A stretch of 64,000 nt of DNA from NCBI GenBank assembly GCA_947494995.1, contig CANLWY010000005.1, forward strand, positions 1 through 64,000. The letters run 5' to 3'. The position numbers and the translations under genes are program-made. The DNA is from an uncultured Campylobacterales bacterium. GTDB lineage: Bacteria > Campylobacterota > Campylobacteria > Campylobacterales > Arcobacteraceae. The notes under the pieces are model-generated. The model searched no databases. It saw only the letters and a program-made list of their open reading frames with translations, and was not told where the DNA came from. Shown here piece by piece: positions 43,764 to 52,445 of the stretch (its first letter is position 1; each line of letters starts with the position of its first letter).

Positions 43764-44537
43764 TTATTTTAAAACTATTTTTTCCTGACCTATTCTATAT
43801 AGTGCAAAATCATATTTTATAGGATCATTTTTATCAAAAGTTTTAAGCTTTTCTGTTATTTCTATGGCAGATTTTAAATCATATGTTTTTCTTTTAAGAA
43901 GTCCTAACTTTTGTGAAACTTTAAAAGTATGTGTATCAAGAGGAAGAATTAAATCTTTTTTATCTATTTTCTTCCAAAGTCCTAAATCAAGATTGTCGTA
44001 TCTAACCATCCATCTTAAAAACATATTCCACCTTTTATATGGAGCATTTCCTATATGTTTTATATTTTCTTGTTTATCTCTTTTCAATGGACTTGATACT
44101 AAAAAAGTAAAGCCTTGAGAAGAGTAAGAAGCTTCTTTATGTATAGTTTTAATTACACAATCAAGTCCTTCTAAAACATCATTGTGTTTTTCATAGCCTT
44201 GCAAAAAAAGCTCTTGTAGACTATAGTTTTTTTTCATCTTTGCAAAAGTTTTAAAAATAGTTTTTACATCTTCACTATTTTGAAACCTATAATAAAATCC
44301 TACTAGAGCCTTATCTATTTCTTTTTCATCTTTGTTTAAAAGTGAAAAATCTAAACTATCTAAAAACTTTACTATTAATCTTGCATTTCCATAAGCAAAA
44401 AGAGCACAAAGAAGTATTGCATATTCATCATCTTGTCTATTTGCCACTAAAAGTGGGTCAGGTCTATCATAACTTAATTCATACTCACTGTTTCTATTAC
44501 ACACTTCTTTATCTAAAAGCTCTTTTGTTTTATTCAT
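43764..44537 (-). CDS. TIGR02757/DUF2400 family protein
   Basis: A 257-residue soluble protein typical of a conserved family of unknown function found in Campylobacterota and Bacteroidetes. Recognisable blocks: DPLLVANRQDDEYAILLCALFAYGNARLI near the N-terminus, NMFLRWMVRYDNLDLGLW in the middle and LDTHTFKVSQKLGLL near the C-terminus. The last two resemble parts of helix-hairpin-helix DNA glycosylase folds, so a nucleic-acid role is possible. It ends directly against the convergent receiver gene. Confidence 0.8.
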   Translation of the reverse strand: MNKTKELLDKEVCNRNSEYELSYDRPDPLLVANRQDDEYAILLCALFAYGNARLIVKFLDSLDFSLLNKDEKEIDKALVGFYYRFQNSEDVKTIFKTFAKMKKNYSLQELFLQGYEKHNDVLEGLDCVIKTIHKEASYSSQGFTFLVSSPLKRDKQENIKHIGNAPYKRWNMFLRWMVRYDNLDLGLWKKIDKKDLILPLDTHTFKVSQKLGLLKRKTYDLKSAIEITEKLKTFDKNDPIKYDFALYRIGQEKIVLK

Positions 44538-44608
44538 CTTAATTAATTCTTCTTATTCCTACAATTTTCTTTTGCTATAATATCAAGAAATCAAAAAAAA
44601 GAGTTTAA

Positions 44609-45190
44609 ATGAAATATGATGAATTAAAAGCTTTAATTCAAGAAGCAAGAACAACTAGAAGATTTGAAAAAAATAAAAAAGTAAGCCTTGAAGACTTAAA
44701 AGAGATAATAGATTTGGCAAGAATAACTTCAAGTGCAAAAAATATGCAACCTATTAAATATATTCTTGTAACACAAGAAGATGCTGTACAAAAGTTAGCC
44801 CAAACAGCTGCTTGGGCAGCTCATTTAAAAGAGTGGAATCAAGGTGAAGATGAAAGACCAAGTGCTTTTATAATCATGTTAAACGACCAAATGATAGATG
44901 GATTTCCTATGTTTGATGCAGGGGCTTCTTTTACAGCATTAAGTCTAGCAGCAAAATCAAAAGGACTAGCTACTTGTCCAATGGCATCTATCGATAAAAA
45001 ACTTTGTAAGGAACTTTTTGTAATTCCAGATTCTTATGATGTGATGATTGGAATAGCTGTTGGAGTTGGTTTGGAAGATGTAAAAATAGTAGATACTGAT
45101 GAACTTGATACAAACTACTACAGAGATGAAAATCAAACACACTATGTGCCAAAAAGGTCATTAAAACAAATAATTGCAGGAGAGTATTAA
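44609..45190 (+). CDS. Nitroreductase-family FMN protein
   Basis: A 193-residue protein with the nitroreductase fold: ARTTRRFEKNKKVSLEDLKEIIDLARITSSAKNMQPIKYILV binds FMN at the N-terminus, and a mid segment FDAGASFTALSLAAKSKGLATCPMASID and IGIAVGVGLED follow. Such enzymes reduce nitro compounds, quinones or flavins with NAD(P)H; the natural substrate cannot be given. Stand-alone gene with a terminator overlapping its stop codon. Confidence 0.85.
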   Translation: MKYDELKALIQEARTTRRFEKNKKVSLEDLKEIIDLARITSSAKNMQPIKYILVTQEDAVQKLAQTAAWAAHLKEWNQGEDERPSAFIIMLNDQMIDGFPMFDAGASFTALSLAAKSKGLATCPMASIDKKLCKELFVIPDSYDVMIGIAVGVGLEDVKIVDTDELDTNYYRDENQTHYVPKRSLKQIIAGEY

Positions 45191-45203
45191 AACTCTCCTT
45201 TTT
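45179..45203 (+). terminator. Terminator of the nitroreductase gene
   Basis: Stem GGAGAGT / ACTCTCC (7 bp) with a 6-nt loop containing the stop codon, followed by TTTTT. Confidence 0.8.
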
Positions 45204-45906
45204 AGAAACACTCTTCTAAAAACTCTTCTATATCTTTTTCTATTTTTTCATATGCTGTATTTGCATCTTCATAATAGATTTTATTAAAACAGCCTTCTGG
45301 TATTGCTTCGCTTGGTTCTAGATTATTTAAAATTGTATAATCAGCATAAGAGCTTAAATATGCCACATCTATTACATAACCACTTGTTCCAATAACCACA
45401 AGCATAGAACAATCTTCTAAAAGCTCATAAAGCTTTTCATACATAGGTGCTGCTTCACCAAAAAAAACTATATTTGGTCGCATTTTCCCACCACAAGAAC
45501 AAGTACTATTTGAACTATCTTGTTTATCATACTTTACATTTACAATTTTTGAACAATTCATGCATCTAAGCTCTTCTAAAAATCCATGAAGATGAATCAC
45601 ATCTTTACACTTGGCTTTTTCTAAAAGATTATCCACATTTTGAGTGATGATTTCTACTTCTTTAGGGTATTTATCTTTAAGCCTTGTACACATTAAGTGA
45701 GCATTATTAGGCTCTTTATTTTTTATATCTTCACGTCTTAAATTATAAAAATTTACTGTTGCATCATAATTCCAGTCTAAGCACCCTGCACTACAGATTT
45801 CATTTATATCGTGATTTTCCCATAAGCCATCGCTATCTCTAAAAGTAGATATTCCACTACTGGCACTTAGTCCTGCACCTGTAAATATTACAACTCTTTT
45901 ATCCAT
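45202..45906 (-). CDS. SIR2-family NAD-dependent protein deacylase
   Basis: A 234-residue sirtuin. NAD-binding motif GAGLSASSGISTFRD, catalytic region ITQNVDNLLEKA with HLHG (general base His), and a small zinc module (CMNC then CSCG). NIVFFGE and GTSGYVIDVA complete the fold. Removes acyl groups from Lys using NAD; substrate unknown. The ATG at 45906 is preferred over an in-frame TTG at 45918 because GGA lies 7 nt before it. Convergent with the nitroreductase gene. Confidence 0.9.
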   Translation of the reverse strand: MDKRVVIFTGAGLSASSGISTFRDSDGLWENHDINEICSAGCLDWNYDATVNFYNLRREDIKNKEPNNAHLMCTRLKDKYPKEVEIITQNVDNLLEKAKCKDVIHLHGFLEELRCMNCSKIVNVKYDKQDSSNSTCSCGGKMRPNIVFFGEAAPMYEKLYELLEDCSMLVVIGTSGYVIDVAYLSSYADYTILNNLEPSEAIPEGCFNKIYYEDANTAYEKIEKDIEEFLEECF

Positions 45907-45972
45907 AGTATAATCCAATTTTTTTCTGTTATAATACCATTTTTAAAAACAATACTCTTTAAAGTAGGATAC

Positions 45973-46794
45973 ATGAGAAATATACTAATTACTGGATGCT
46001 CAAGCGGAATAGGACTTGAAACTGCAAAAATTTTAAAAAAAGAAAAAATCAAAGTCTATGCAAGTGCTAGAAAAGAAGAAGATGTAAAAATGCTTCAAGA
46101 TTTAGGATTTGAAACTTTTCTTTTAGATGTTACAAAACCTGAACATATTACAAATGCTATTGAAACTATTATAAAAAATGATGCAAAAATTGATGCTGTA
46201 TTTAATAATGCAGGATATGGACAACCAGGAGCAGTAGAAGATATAACTGTACCTATTTTAAGAGAACAGTTTGAAACAAATGTTTTTGGACTTCATGAAG
46301 TAACACGACAAGTACTACCATATATGAGAAAACAAGGATATGGAAAAATTATTCAACACTCTTCTGTACTTGGAATTATTAGTTTACGATTTAGAGGAGC
46401 GTACAATGCTTCAAAATATGCAATTGAAGGACTAGCTGATACACTAAGACTTGAACTTGCTAATACAAAAATTTTTATAAGTACTATTAATACAGGACCT
46501 GTTACAAGTAAGTTTAGAGACAATGCTGTTAAGAAATTTCAAGAAAATATAGACCAAGAAAATACAGCATTTAAAAAAGAGTATAAAGAACAGTTAAGTG
46601 CAAGACTAGAAAGTGATAAAGACGACACACCTTTTAACCTTCCTGCAAGTTCAGTTGCAAATGTAATTCTAAAAATAATGAATACAGATAAACCAAAACC
46701 TAGATATTATGTAACAAAAGCAACTTATATTTTAGGATTTTTCAAAAGAATATTATCAACTTCACTTCTTGATAGTATTTTAAAAAGAATATAA
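45973..46794 (+). CDS. Short-chain dehydrogenase/reductase
   Basis: A 273-residue SDR enzyme: cofactor motif TGCSSGIGLE (TGxxxGIG), NNAGYGQPG, catalytic Ser in HSSVLGII, and YNASKYAIEG with the catalytic Tyr and Lys. INTGPVTSKF follows, as in many classical SDRs acting on lipids or steroids. The lack of an acidic residue directly after the first strand is compatible with NADP(H). Stand-alone gene divergent from the sirtuin gene (66-nt gap). Confidence 0.9.
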   Translation: MRNILITGCSSGIGLETAKILKKEKIKVYASARKEEDVKMLQDLGFETFLLDVTKPEHITNAIETIIKNDAKIDAVFNNAGYGQPGAVEDITVPILREQFETNVFGLHEVTRQVLPYMRKQGYGKIIQHSSVLGIISLRFRGAYNASKYAIEGLADTLRLELANTKIFISTINTGPVTSKFRDNAVKKFQENIDQENTAFKKEYKEQLSARLESDKDDTPFNLPASSVANVILKIMNTDKPKPRYYVTKATYILGFFKRILSTSLLDSILKRI

Positions 46795-46824
46795 AAGAAG
46801 GAGTAACTCTACCTCTTTTATATT
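46788..46824. terminator. Bidirectional terminator between SDR and TetR genes
   Basis: An 11-bp stem (AATATAAAAGA / TCTTTTATATT), extended by two G-C pairs after a bulge, lies between two convergent genes. Confidence 0.65.
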
Positions 46825-47387
46825 TTATAAGAGTTCAAATAGTTCTCTAAATGTAAAATAGAAGTATTATAAAACTTCTCATCTTGGGACTTCTTTGCAC
46901 TTAAAATTGCACCTTCAATTGAAGAGACAATAAATATTGATAGGCTTTTTGTATCTGTACTTTTTATCTCCTTATCTTCAATTGCTTTATTTAAGACTTG
47001 CTCAAATATATTTTCAAATCTAAAATATACTTTTTCTAAAGAAACTTTTAAATCTTCATCTTGATATGAAAGCTCTTGTATAAAGTTATTTAACTTGCAG
47101 CCACAATTAAAATCAAAACCTTTTCTATCTTTTATAACCTTTAAAATCTCTTCAATATAGTTTTCTTTTACAGCTAAAAGAGGAGCATACTTTTCTTCTA
47201 TATAATAAGAAATTTTCTCTTCAATCACAGCTTTTGCTAACTCTTTTTTAGATTTAAAAAAATAATACATTGAACTTTTACTTGCATTTGCTTTTTTAAG
47301 AATCTTATCTATTGATGTTGCATGATATCCATTATAATATATCTCATCAAATGCAATATTTAATAACTTCTCTTTTGTAATATTCAT
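46818..47387 (-). CDS. TetR/AcrR-family transcriptional regulator
   Basis: A 189-residue regulator with the N-terminal TetR helix-turn-helix (KEKLLNIAFDEIYYNGYHATSIDKILKKANASKSSMYYFFKSKKELAKAVI). The C-terminal ligand domain includes Cys residues (FNCGCKLNNF), which also occur in a subgroup of TetR proteins. It is co-transcribed behind the AEC transporter gene (38-nt gap) and probably represses that operon through the two palindromes at 48398-48449. Start at the second codon of the frame (ATG 47387) fits AAGGA upstream. Confidence 0.9.
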   Translation of the reverse strand: MNITKEKLLNIAFDEIYYNGYHATSIDKILKKANASKSSMYYFFKSKKELAKAVIEEKISYYIEEKYAPLLAVKENYIEEILKVIKDRKGFDFNCGCKLNNFIQELSYQDEDLKVSLEKVYFRFENIFEQVLNKAIEDKEIKSTDTKSLSIFIVSSIEGAILSAKKSQDEKFYNTSILHLENYLNSYKI

Positions 47388-47425
47388 CAATATTCCTTAT
47401 TAAAAAAAGAACATACTATCATTTT

Positions 47426-48376
47426 TTAGTTAAATAAATTTAACAAATAAGTTAAACTTCCAAGTGTTATTATAAGAGATAAAATAATTGCAATAGAACT
47501 CTCTTGTTTATAATAATTATATTTTGTAGCAAAAACATAAACACCAGCTCCAATAGGTAGTGCAGACATAATTATTGCTGTTTTAAAATATACATCATCT
47601 AAACTCATTTCAAATATATAATAAGCTACAAAAAATGTCACTAAAGGCTGAATTAAAATCTTAATAAAAACTATAGGAAATATTTTTAATAATTTACTTG
47701 CGTCCAAGTGTTCTACAATTTTTAATTTAGCAACTCCTAAACCTAAAGCAAAAAGAGCTGTAGGTCCAGCAGCCAAGCCTAAAAAGTTTGAAAAAGCAAC
47801 TAAGACTTCAGGTAAATCTATTTTTAAAATTGAAAATATCATCCCTGCTAAAACTGATAAAGTTAGTGGATTTTTAAGTGTTGTGAAAAAAGCACTCTTT
47901 ACAATTTCAAATTTTGACATTTTATTTTCTAATTTTTGACTCATAACTCCATATGTAATTATAACTGCCACTATGGCAGGTATATTATGTAATATTGTTG
48001 CAATTGCAGCAGGAACAGCAGCAATACTTCCAAAAGCTATAATAACTAAAGGGATACCCATATATCCAGTAGTTCCATAACAAGATGCCATTGCAATAAT
48101 TGAAGAGTGAGGAGATTTTACTTTTAATAAAAAAGCAACTACTAAACCAAAAATATATGAAACTATAATACCTGCTAATGTACTAAATATAAAATTCCAC
48201 TTTGTAAGCTGATTTACATCTGCTTTAGCAATAGCTAAAAAAAGTAAGGCTGGTAGTGCTACATTAAGCACATAACTATTAATTAATTGCTCTGCTTCTA
48301 ATGAAACTTTTTCTCTTTTTGCAAAAATATATCCTGTTAAAATAAGCAGAAATATTGGTAAAACTGTTGAAAACAT
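47426..48376 (-). CDS. AEC-family membrane transporter
   Basis: A 316-residue protein with about ten TM segments in two five-helix halves, matching the auxin efflux carrier (AEC) family, whose bacterial members export malonate, malate or amino acids. Features: MFSTVLPIFLLILTGYIFA at the N-terminus, LINSYVLNVALPALLF and a second-half repeat near GLGVAKL. The substrate is unknown. Transcribed from a promoter flanked by two TetR-type palindromes, with its regulator next in the operon. Confidence 0.85.
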   Translation of the reverse strand: MFSTVLPIFLLILTGYIFAKREKVSLEAEQLINSYVLNVALPALLFLAIAKADVNQLTKWNFIFSTLAGIIVSYIFGLVVAFLLKVKSPHSSIIAMASCYGTTGYMGIPLVIIAFGSIAAVPAAIATILHNIPAIVAVIITYGVMSQKLENKMSKFEIVKSAFFTTLKNPLTLSVLAGMIFSILKIDLPEVLVAFSNFLGLAAGPTALFALGLGVAKLKIVEHLDASKLLKIFPIVFIKILIQPLVTFFVAYYIFEMSLDDVYFKTAIIMSALPIGAGVYVFATKYNYYKQESSIAIILSLIITLGSLTYLLNLFN

Positions 48377-48397
48377 TCTCTTCCTTTTATTTTTCTA

Positions 48398-48413
48398 TGG
48401 ACTATTTAGTCCA
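48398..48413. promoter_or_regulatory. TetR-type operator 1
   Basis: TGGACTATTTAGTCCA, a 16-bp palindrome with 7-bp perfect arms, 22 nt upstream of the AEC start codon. Confidence 0.8.
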
Positions 48414-48433
48414 CAAAAAGAATATTAACAAAT

Positions 48434-48449
48434 TGGACTATATAGTCCA
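48434..48449. promoter_or_regulatory. TetR-type operator 2
   Basis: TGGACTATATAGTCCA, a perfect 16-bp palindrome, centre 36 bp from operator 1. The two presumably flank or overlap the AEC-TetR promoter. Confidence 0.8.
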
Positions 48450-48523
48450 TAAAACATTTAAACTTTTAGTTTTTTATTAATTGAAGTGAGAAACAATGTA
48501 ACAAATAAGGCTTTGAAAGAAAA

Positions 48524-48556
48524 AAAAAGGGACGAAGTAAACCTTCATCCCTTTTT
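48524..48556 (-). terminator. Terminator of the NhaC-family antiporter gene
   Basis: Stem GGGACGAAG / CTTCATCCC with one mismatch and a 5-nt loop, extended by A and T runs, 25 nt after the antiporter stop codon. Confidence 0.8.
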
Positions 48557-48581
48557 CAAATTAAAGAATAAAATTTACTTT

Positions 48582-50285
48582 TTAATTCATATATGATTTC
48601 CCAAAAATTCTTATAACTGCATAAATTACAGCAAGTCCAAGTGGTAATAAAATATAAACAGATACTCCAAAGGCAGCTGGCAAATAACCAAATGCAATTG
48701 CAACAAAACCTACAAATAAAGCATATGGTAACTGTGTTGAGATGTGATCCATATGATTACAAGATGATGCCATAGATGATAAAATAGATGTATCAGAGAT
48801 AGGAGAACAATGATCTCCAAAAATAGCACCAGTTAATACGGCACCAACGTTTAGCACTATATAACTATGTAAGTCTGTTCCTTCAAGTCCAGTATGAAGT
48901 CCAATTGCACTTGCAAGAGGAATAGTTAAAGGCATTAAAATACCCATTGTTCCATAAGAAGTACCGGTTGAAAATGAAATAATAGAACCAAGAACAAAAA
49001 TAATTGTTGGTAAGATAAACTGTGGTGTAGTATCAGATAAAACAGATACTAAATATGTAGCAGTCCCTACTTCTTTCATAACTGCACTTAAAGACCAAGC
49101 AAGAATTAAAATTACAGCAGTAATTACAAGTGCTTTTACACCATATACCCAAGTTTCAATTGCTTCATGTAATGAGAAAATCTTTTGTTGTAATCCCATC
49201 CCAATAGCAACAAGTGAAGCTAAAAGAGCAGCTTCAAAAATTACAATAGAGGCATCGGCTGCACCAAAGGCTTCTTGAATAGAAGTAAATGAATAAGGAT
49301 CTGCATTAAATGCTTTTAAAGTCTCACCTTCAAGTCCAGAAGCTCCATTTATATAAAAACCAACAATAGCAACAACAATAAGTACTGCAATTGGTACAAT
49401 CGCATTATAAATAGAGTAAGTAACACCCTCTTTTGGCATCATAAATGAGTTTTCTTGATTCATTAAAGTTGAATCAGTTTCAGGGTTTGTAACCTGTCCC
49501 TTTTCATAAGCTCTTTTTGCTGCAGTATGCATTGGTCCAAACTCTCTTAAAGACATAGCTGAGAAAAATACAAAAGCAAGCATTAAGATATTATAAAATC
49601 TATAAGGAAGTGTTTCAACAAAAATTGCAAAAGCATTTATATCTGGTTGACCTATTGCAGCATAAGCATCTTTAATAAGTGATAACTCATATCCAACCCA
49701 AGTTGAAATAAGTGCAAGTCCTGCAATTGGAGCAGCAGTTGAATCAATAATAAAAGCTAGCTTCTCTCTAGCAATTTTTAGTTTGTCTGTAACTGGTCTC
49801 ATAATAGGACCCACAACTAAAGAGTTTGCATAATCATCAAAAAAGATAAAGAATCCCATAACCCAAGTATAAAGTTGGGCTGTTGCAGGAGATTTTGCTT
49901 TTGCTGCTAATTTTTCAGCAATAGCTCTTGGTCCTCCCATTTTAGTGATAACTGCAATCATACCACCAATTGTTAGAACTTGAAGAACAATACCTGCATT
50001 CCATGAATCTGCAAGTGAACCAACCATTTTTCCTGACATATCTACAAAAGCATTAAAAAATGAACCAAAGATATTATCTCCACTTATGTTTACCATAAAT
50101 GTACCAGTGAAGATACCCATAAAAAGTGAAAATATTACGTTTCTTGTAATAAAGGCTAAAACAATAGCTACCAAAGGAGGAAGAAGTGTTAGCGCACTAT
50201 AAATAACTGCATTTTCTTTAGCATCAGCAAAAAGCATTACTGGAAGTAAAGTTAGCATAACAAATAATCTGATAGTAGTACTCAA
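48582..50285 (-). CDS. NhaC-family Na+/H+ antiporter
   Basis: A 567-residue membrane protein with at least ten TM segments and an N-terminal signal-like segment (LFVMLTLLPVMLFA). NhaC/ion-transporter superfamily marks: FIFFDDYANSLVVGPIMRPVTD and FGDHCSPISDTSILSSMAS (an acidic/polar ion site), GSIISFSTGTSYGTMGILMPL. It exchanges Na+ for H+, or acts on organic anions or amino acids in related proteins. The TTG at 50285 is favoured because AGGA lies 5 nt before it; an in-frame TTG at 50303 has no ribosome site. Terminated by a hairpin. Confidence 0.85.
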   Translation of the reverse strand: MSTTIRLFVMLTLLPVMLFADAKENAVIYSALTLLPPLVAIVLAFITRNVIFSLFMGIFTGTFMVNISGDNIFGSFFNAFVDMSGKMVGSLADSWNAGIVLQVLTIGGMIAVITKMGGPRAIAEKLAAKAKSPATAQLYTWVMGFFIFFDDYANSLVVGPIMRPVTDKLKIAREKLAFIIDSTAAPIAGLALISTWVGYELSLIKDAYAAIGQPDINAFAIFVETLPYRFYNILMLAFVFFSAMSLREFGPMHTAAKRAYEKGQVTNPETDSTLMNQENSFMMPKEGVTYSIYNAIVPIAVLIVVAIVGFYINGASGLEGETLKAFNADPYSFTSIQEAFGAADASIVIFEAALLASLVAIGMGLQQKIFSLHEAIETWVYGVKALVITAVILILAWSLSAVMKEVGTATYLVSVLSDTTPQFILPTIIFVLGSIISFSTGTSYGTMGILMPLTIPLASAIGLHTGLEGTDLHSYIVLNVGAVLTGAIFGDHCSPISDTSILSSMASSCNHMDHISTQLPYALFVGFVAIAFGYLPAAFGVSVYILLPLGLAVIYAVIRIFGKSYMN

Positions 50286-50381
50286 GGTATTCCTTTTTCT
50301 CAAAATAGCTTGAATTATATCCTAAGTTGTTTAAAAATTGCAAGAAAATTGTACATATTGTTTATAAAAGAAATTTATAAG

Positions 50382-51182
50382 TTACGTTTGTTGTATCTCT
50401 TTTGTATTGGCTTTATGCTGTAAATAATCAGATATTTGCATTAAACAAAAAGTTACGATAAATATCATAAGTCCAGGGAAAAAACTAACCCACCAAGCTA
50501 TATCAATAACTGCTTTTCCATCACTTAAAAGACTTCCCCAAGACATTTCAGGAGAATTTATACCAAGTCCTAAAAATGACAATCCTGACTCAGCAAGAAT
50601 AGCTCCACCTACTCCAAAAGTAAAAGATATCAAAAAAATAGGAGCTAATAAAGGAGCAAAATATTTAAAAATGATTTTTGTTTTGGGTACATTTGATAAT
50701 TTAAGAATTTTTATATAAGGCCTGTTTCCAATGGCAAAACTCTCACTTCTAATAAGTCTAGCCATGCCCATCCAGCCTGTAATAGAGATTACAATTATTA
50801 AAACCAATGATGAAGCTTGGATATACGAAACAAGTGCTAAAAGTAAAAAGAAGGTAGGAAAAGTTAGAAAAAGATCAATTAAAATTGTAATACTTTTATC
50901 TATTTGTCCTTTAAAAAAACCTGCGTTTATTCCGATAAAAAGACCTATTAAAGAGGATATTGCGGCACTTAAAAATCCAATAACAAGTGAAGTTTGTCCT
51001 CCATTTAAAATACGAGCTAAAACATCTCGTCCTAATCTATCTGTTCCAAAAAGATGTTGCCAAGATGGGCCTTCTAGTATCTTTGTTGGATTTAATTCAT
51101 AGGGAGAAACAGTATAAAAAAATGGCATCACAAATACTAACACTATAAGAGATATTAAAATTGTGGATGCTATTTTTATCAC
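50382..51182 (-). CDS. OppC/YejE-type ABC transporter permease, orphan
   Basis: A 266-residue permease with about six TM segments. HLFGTDRLGRDVLARILNGGQTSL and the EAA loop (KILKLSNVPKTKIIFKYFAPLLAPI) place it in the dipeptide/oligopeptide permease family, component C. No partner permease, binding protein or ATPase lies next to it; it follows the rsmD gene after 3 nt and probably shares its transcript. Translation starts at GTG. Its transporter partners must be encoded elsewhere. Confidence 0.85.
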   Translation of the reverse strand: MIKIASTILISLIVLVFVMPFFYTVSPYELNPTKILEGPSWQHLFGTDRLGRDVLARILNGGQTSLVIGFLSAAISSLIGLFIGINAGFFKGQIDKSITILIDLFLTFPTFFLLLALVSYIQASSLVLIIVISITGWMGMARLIRSESFAIGNRPYIKILKLSNVPKTKIIFKYFAPLLAPIFLISFTFGVGGAILAESGLSFLGLGINSPEMSWGSLLSDGKAVIDIAWWVSFFPGLMIFIVTFCLMQISDYLQHKANTKEIQQT

Positions 51183-51185
51183 GAC

Positions 51186-51785
51186 TTATACTTCTTCAGT
51201 GTAGGTATAATAAGATAAAGAACTCTTACCAAATTTCTTTGTTTTATCTAATGAAAACTTTCCTAAAATTTCTGGCATTTCTAAAGAGCTTACATGCTCA
51301 ATAATTACCATATAAATATTATCATTATCAATTTTTTCAACCATTTCAAATGATTTTGTATAAATATCATCCATTCCATCTCTATAATCAAATGGTGGAT
51401 CTATATAAACTATAAGCTCATCATCTGAATTCTTTAAACTATTTATAATAAGTGGTGTTTGAATAAAAGTATCTCCTAGCATCATTTGACAACTATCAGC
51501 TTCTACACTTTTACAATTTCTTGTAAGTATCTTATATGAATTCTTATCAAGTTCAACAAAATACGCTCTTTTTGCTTCTCTACTTAAAGCTTCAAGTCCA
51601 ATGCTTCCACTTCCTGCAAAACTCTCTATAAAAATCTTATCTATAATATCAAATTGTAGGACATTAAAAAGAGACTCTTTTAATCTAGCTTTTGAACTTC
51701 TTGTTACATCAAGAGAAGGAAGTTCTAAAACTTTCCCCTTATATTTACCTGCAATAATCTTTGTTGTTGGCTTATTATGTTTCAT
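51186..51785 (-). CDS. rsmD: 16S rRNA (guanine-N2)-methyltransferase RsmD
   Basis: A 199-residue SAM-dependent methyltransferase that modifies G966 of 16S rRNA. N-terminal KIIAGKYKGKVLELP and TRSSKARLKESLFNVL are typical of RsmD; the SAM loop is SFAGSGSIGLEALSREA and the catalytic motif is DPPF. Length is usual for the family. Co-transcribed with the downstream ABC permease gene. Confidence 0.9.
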   Translation of the reverse strand: MKHNKPTTKIIAGKYKGKVLELPSLDVTRSSKARLKESLFNVLQFDIIDKIFIESFAGSGSIGLEALSREAKRAYFVELDKNSYKILTRNCKSVEADSCQMMLGDTFIQTPLIINSLKNSDDELIVYIDPPFDYRDGMDDIYTKSFEMVEKIDNDNIYMVIIEHVSSLEMPEILGKFSLDKTKKFGKSSLSYYTYTEEV

Positions 51786-51905
51786 TATTACCTTAAATCT
51801 TTTAAATTTATCGTATTATAGTTAAAATTTGTTGAGGGTTTAATTTGTAACCTAAAATACAAAAAAATTTGCTAGAATTACAGAAAAATTACTAAAAGGG
51901 TCTTT

Positions 51906-52406
51906 TTGCCAAAGAAAAAACTTAAAAAGATTTTACCAACCCATGAAAAAATAAAAGAACAAAAATTTTTAAAAGTATTTGGCAACTTCATACACAAAAG
52001 AGAAATTTGGAGTTTATCAAGAAAAAGAGTTGTCGTAGGAGTATTAATAGGTATTTTTGTAGCTGCTCTTCCTATGCCATTGCAAATGGTTTTAGCTTCA
52101 CTTCTTGCAATAATATTTAATGCAAATCTTCCAATAAGTTTTGCTCTAATCTTTATATCAAACCCAATTACAATGCCACCTATATTTTATTTTGAATATC
52201 AAATAGGTAAACTAATAACTAAACCTGAAAACCCTATTGAATTTGAATTTGAATCAATGTATGACAACTTTGCAGACATAGCTATAACTCTTTGGACTGG
52301 AGCTATAATTGTAGGAGTTTTTTCTAGTATAGTTTGTGCGATAATTGTTAATTTTTTATGGATTTATACAGTTAGAAAAAATAGAAAAAATAGTTTTAAA
52401 AATTAA
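51906..52406 (+). CDS. DUF2062 membrane protein
   Basis: A 166-residue protein that begins with TTG (MPKKKLKKILP) preceded by AAAAGGG. A basic N-terminus is followed by two to three TM segments: VVVGVLIGIFVAALPMPLQMVLASLLAIIF, LPISFALIFISNPITMPPIFYFEYQIG and IALTL-like C-terminal spans. The PMPLQ and NPITMPP pattern marks the DUF2062 family of unknown function. Convergent with the rny gene. Confidence 0.8.
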   Translation: MPKKKLKKILPTHEKIKEQKFLKVFGNFIHKREIWSLSRKRVVVGVLIGIFVAALPMPLQMVLASLLAIIFNANLPISFALIFISNPITMPPIFYFEYQIGKLITKPENPIEFEFESMYDNFADIAITLWTGAIIVGVFSSIVCAIIVNFLWIYTVRKNRKNSFKN

Positions 52407-52417
52407 TTACATTCAAA

Positions 52418-52441
52418 ATTCCCAAGCATAAGCTTGGGAAT
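52418..52441. terminator. Bidirectional terminator between DUF2062 and rny
   Basis: A perfect 10-bp stem (ATTCCCAAGC / GCTTGGGAAT) with a 4-nt loop, flanked by AAA and TTTT, in the gap between convergent genes. Confidence 0.85.
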
Positions 52442-52445
52442 GATT

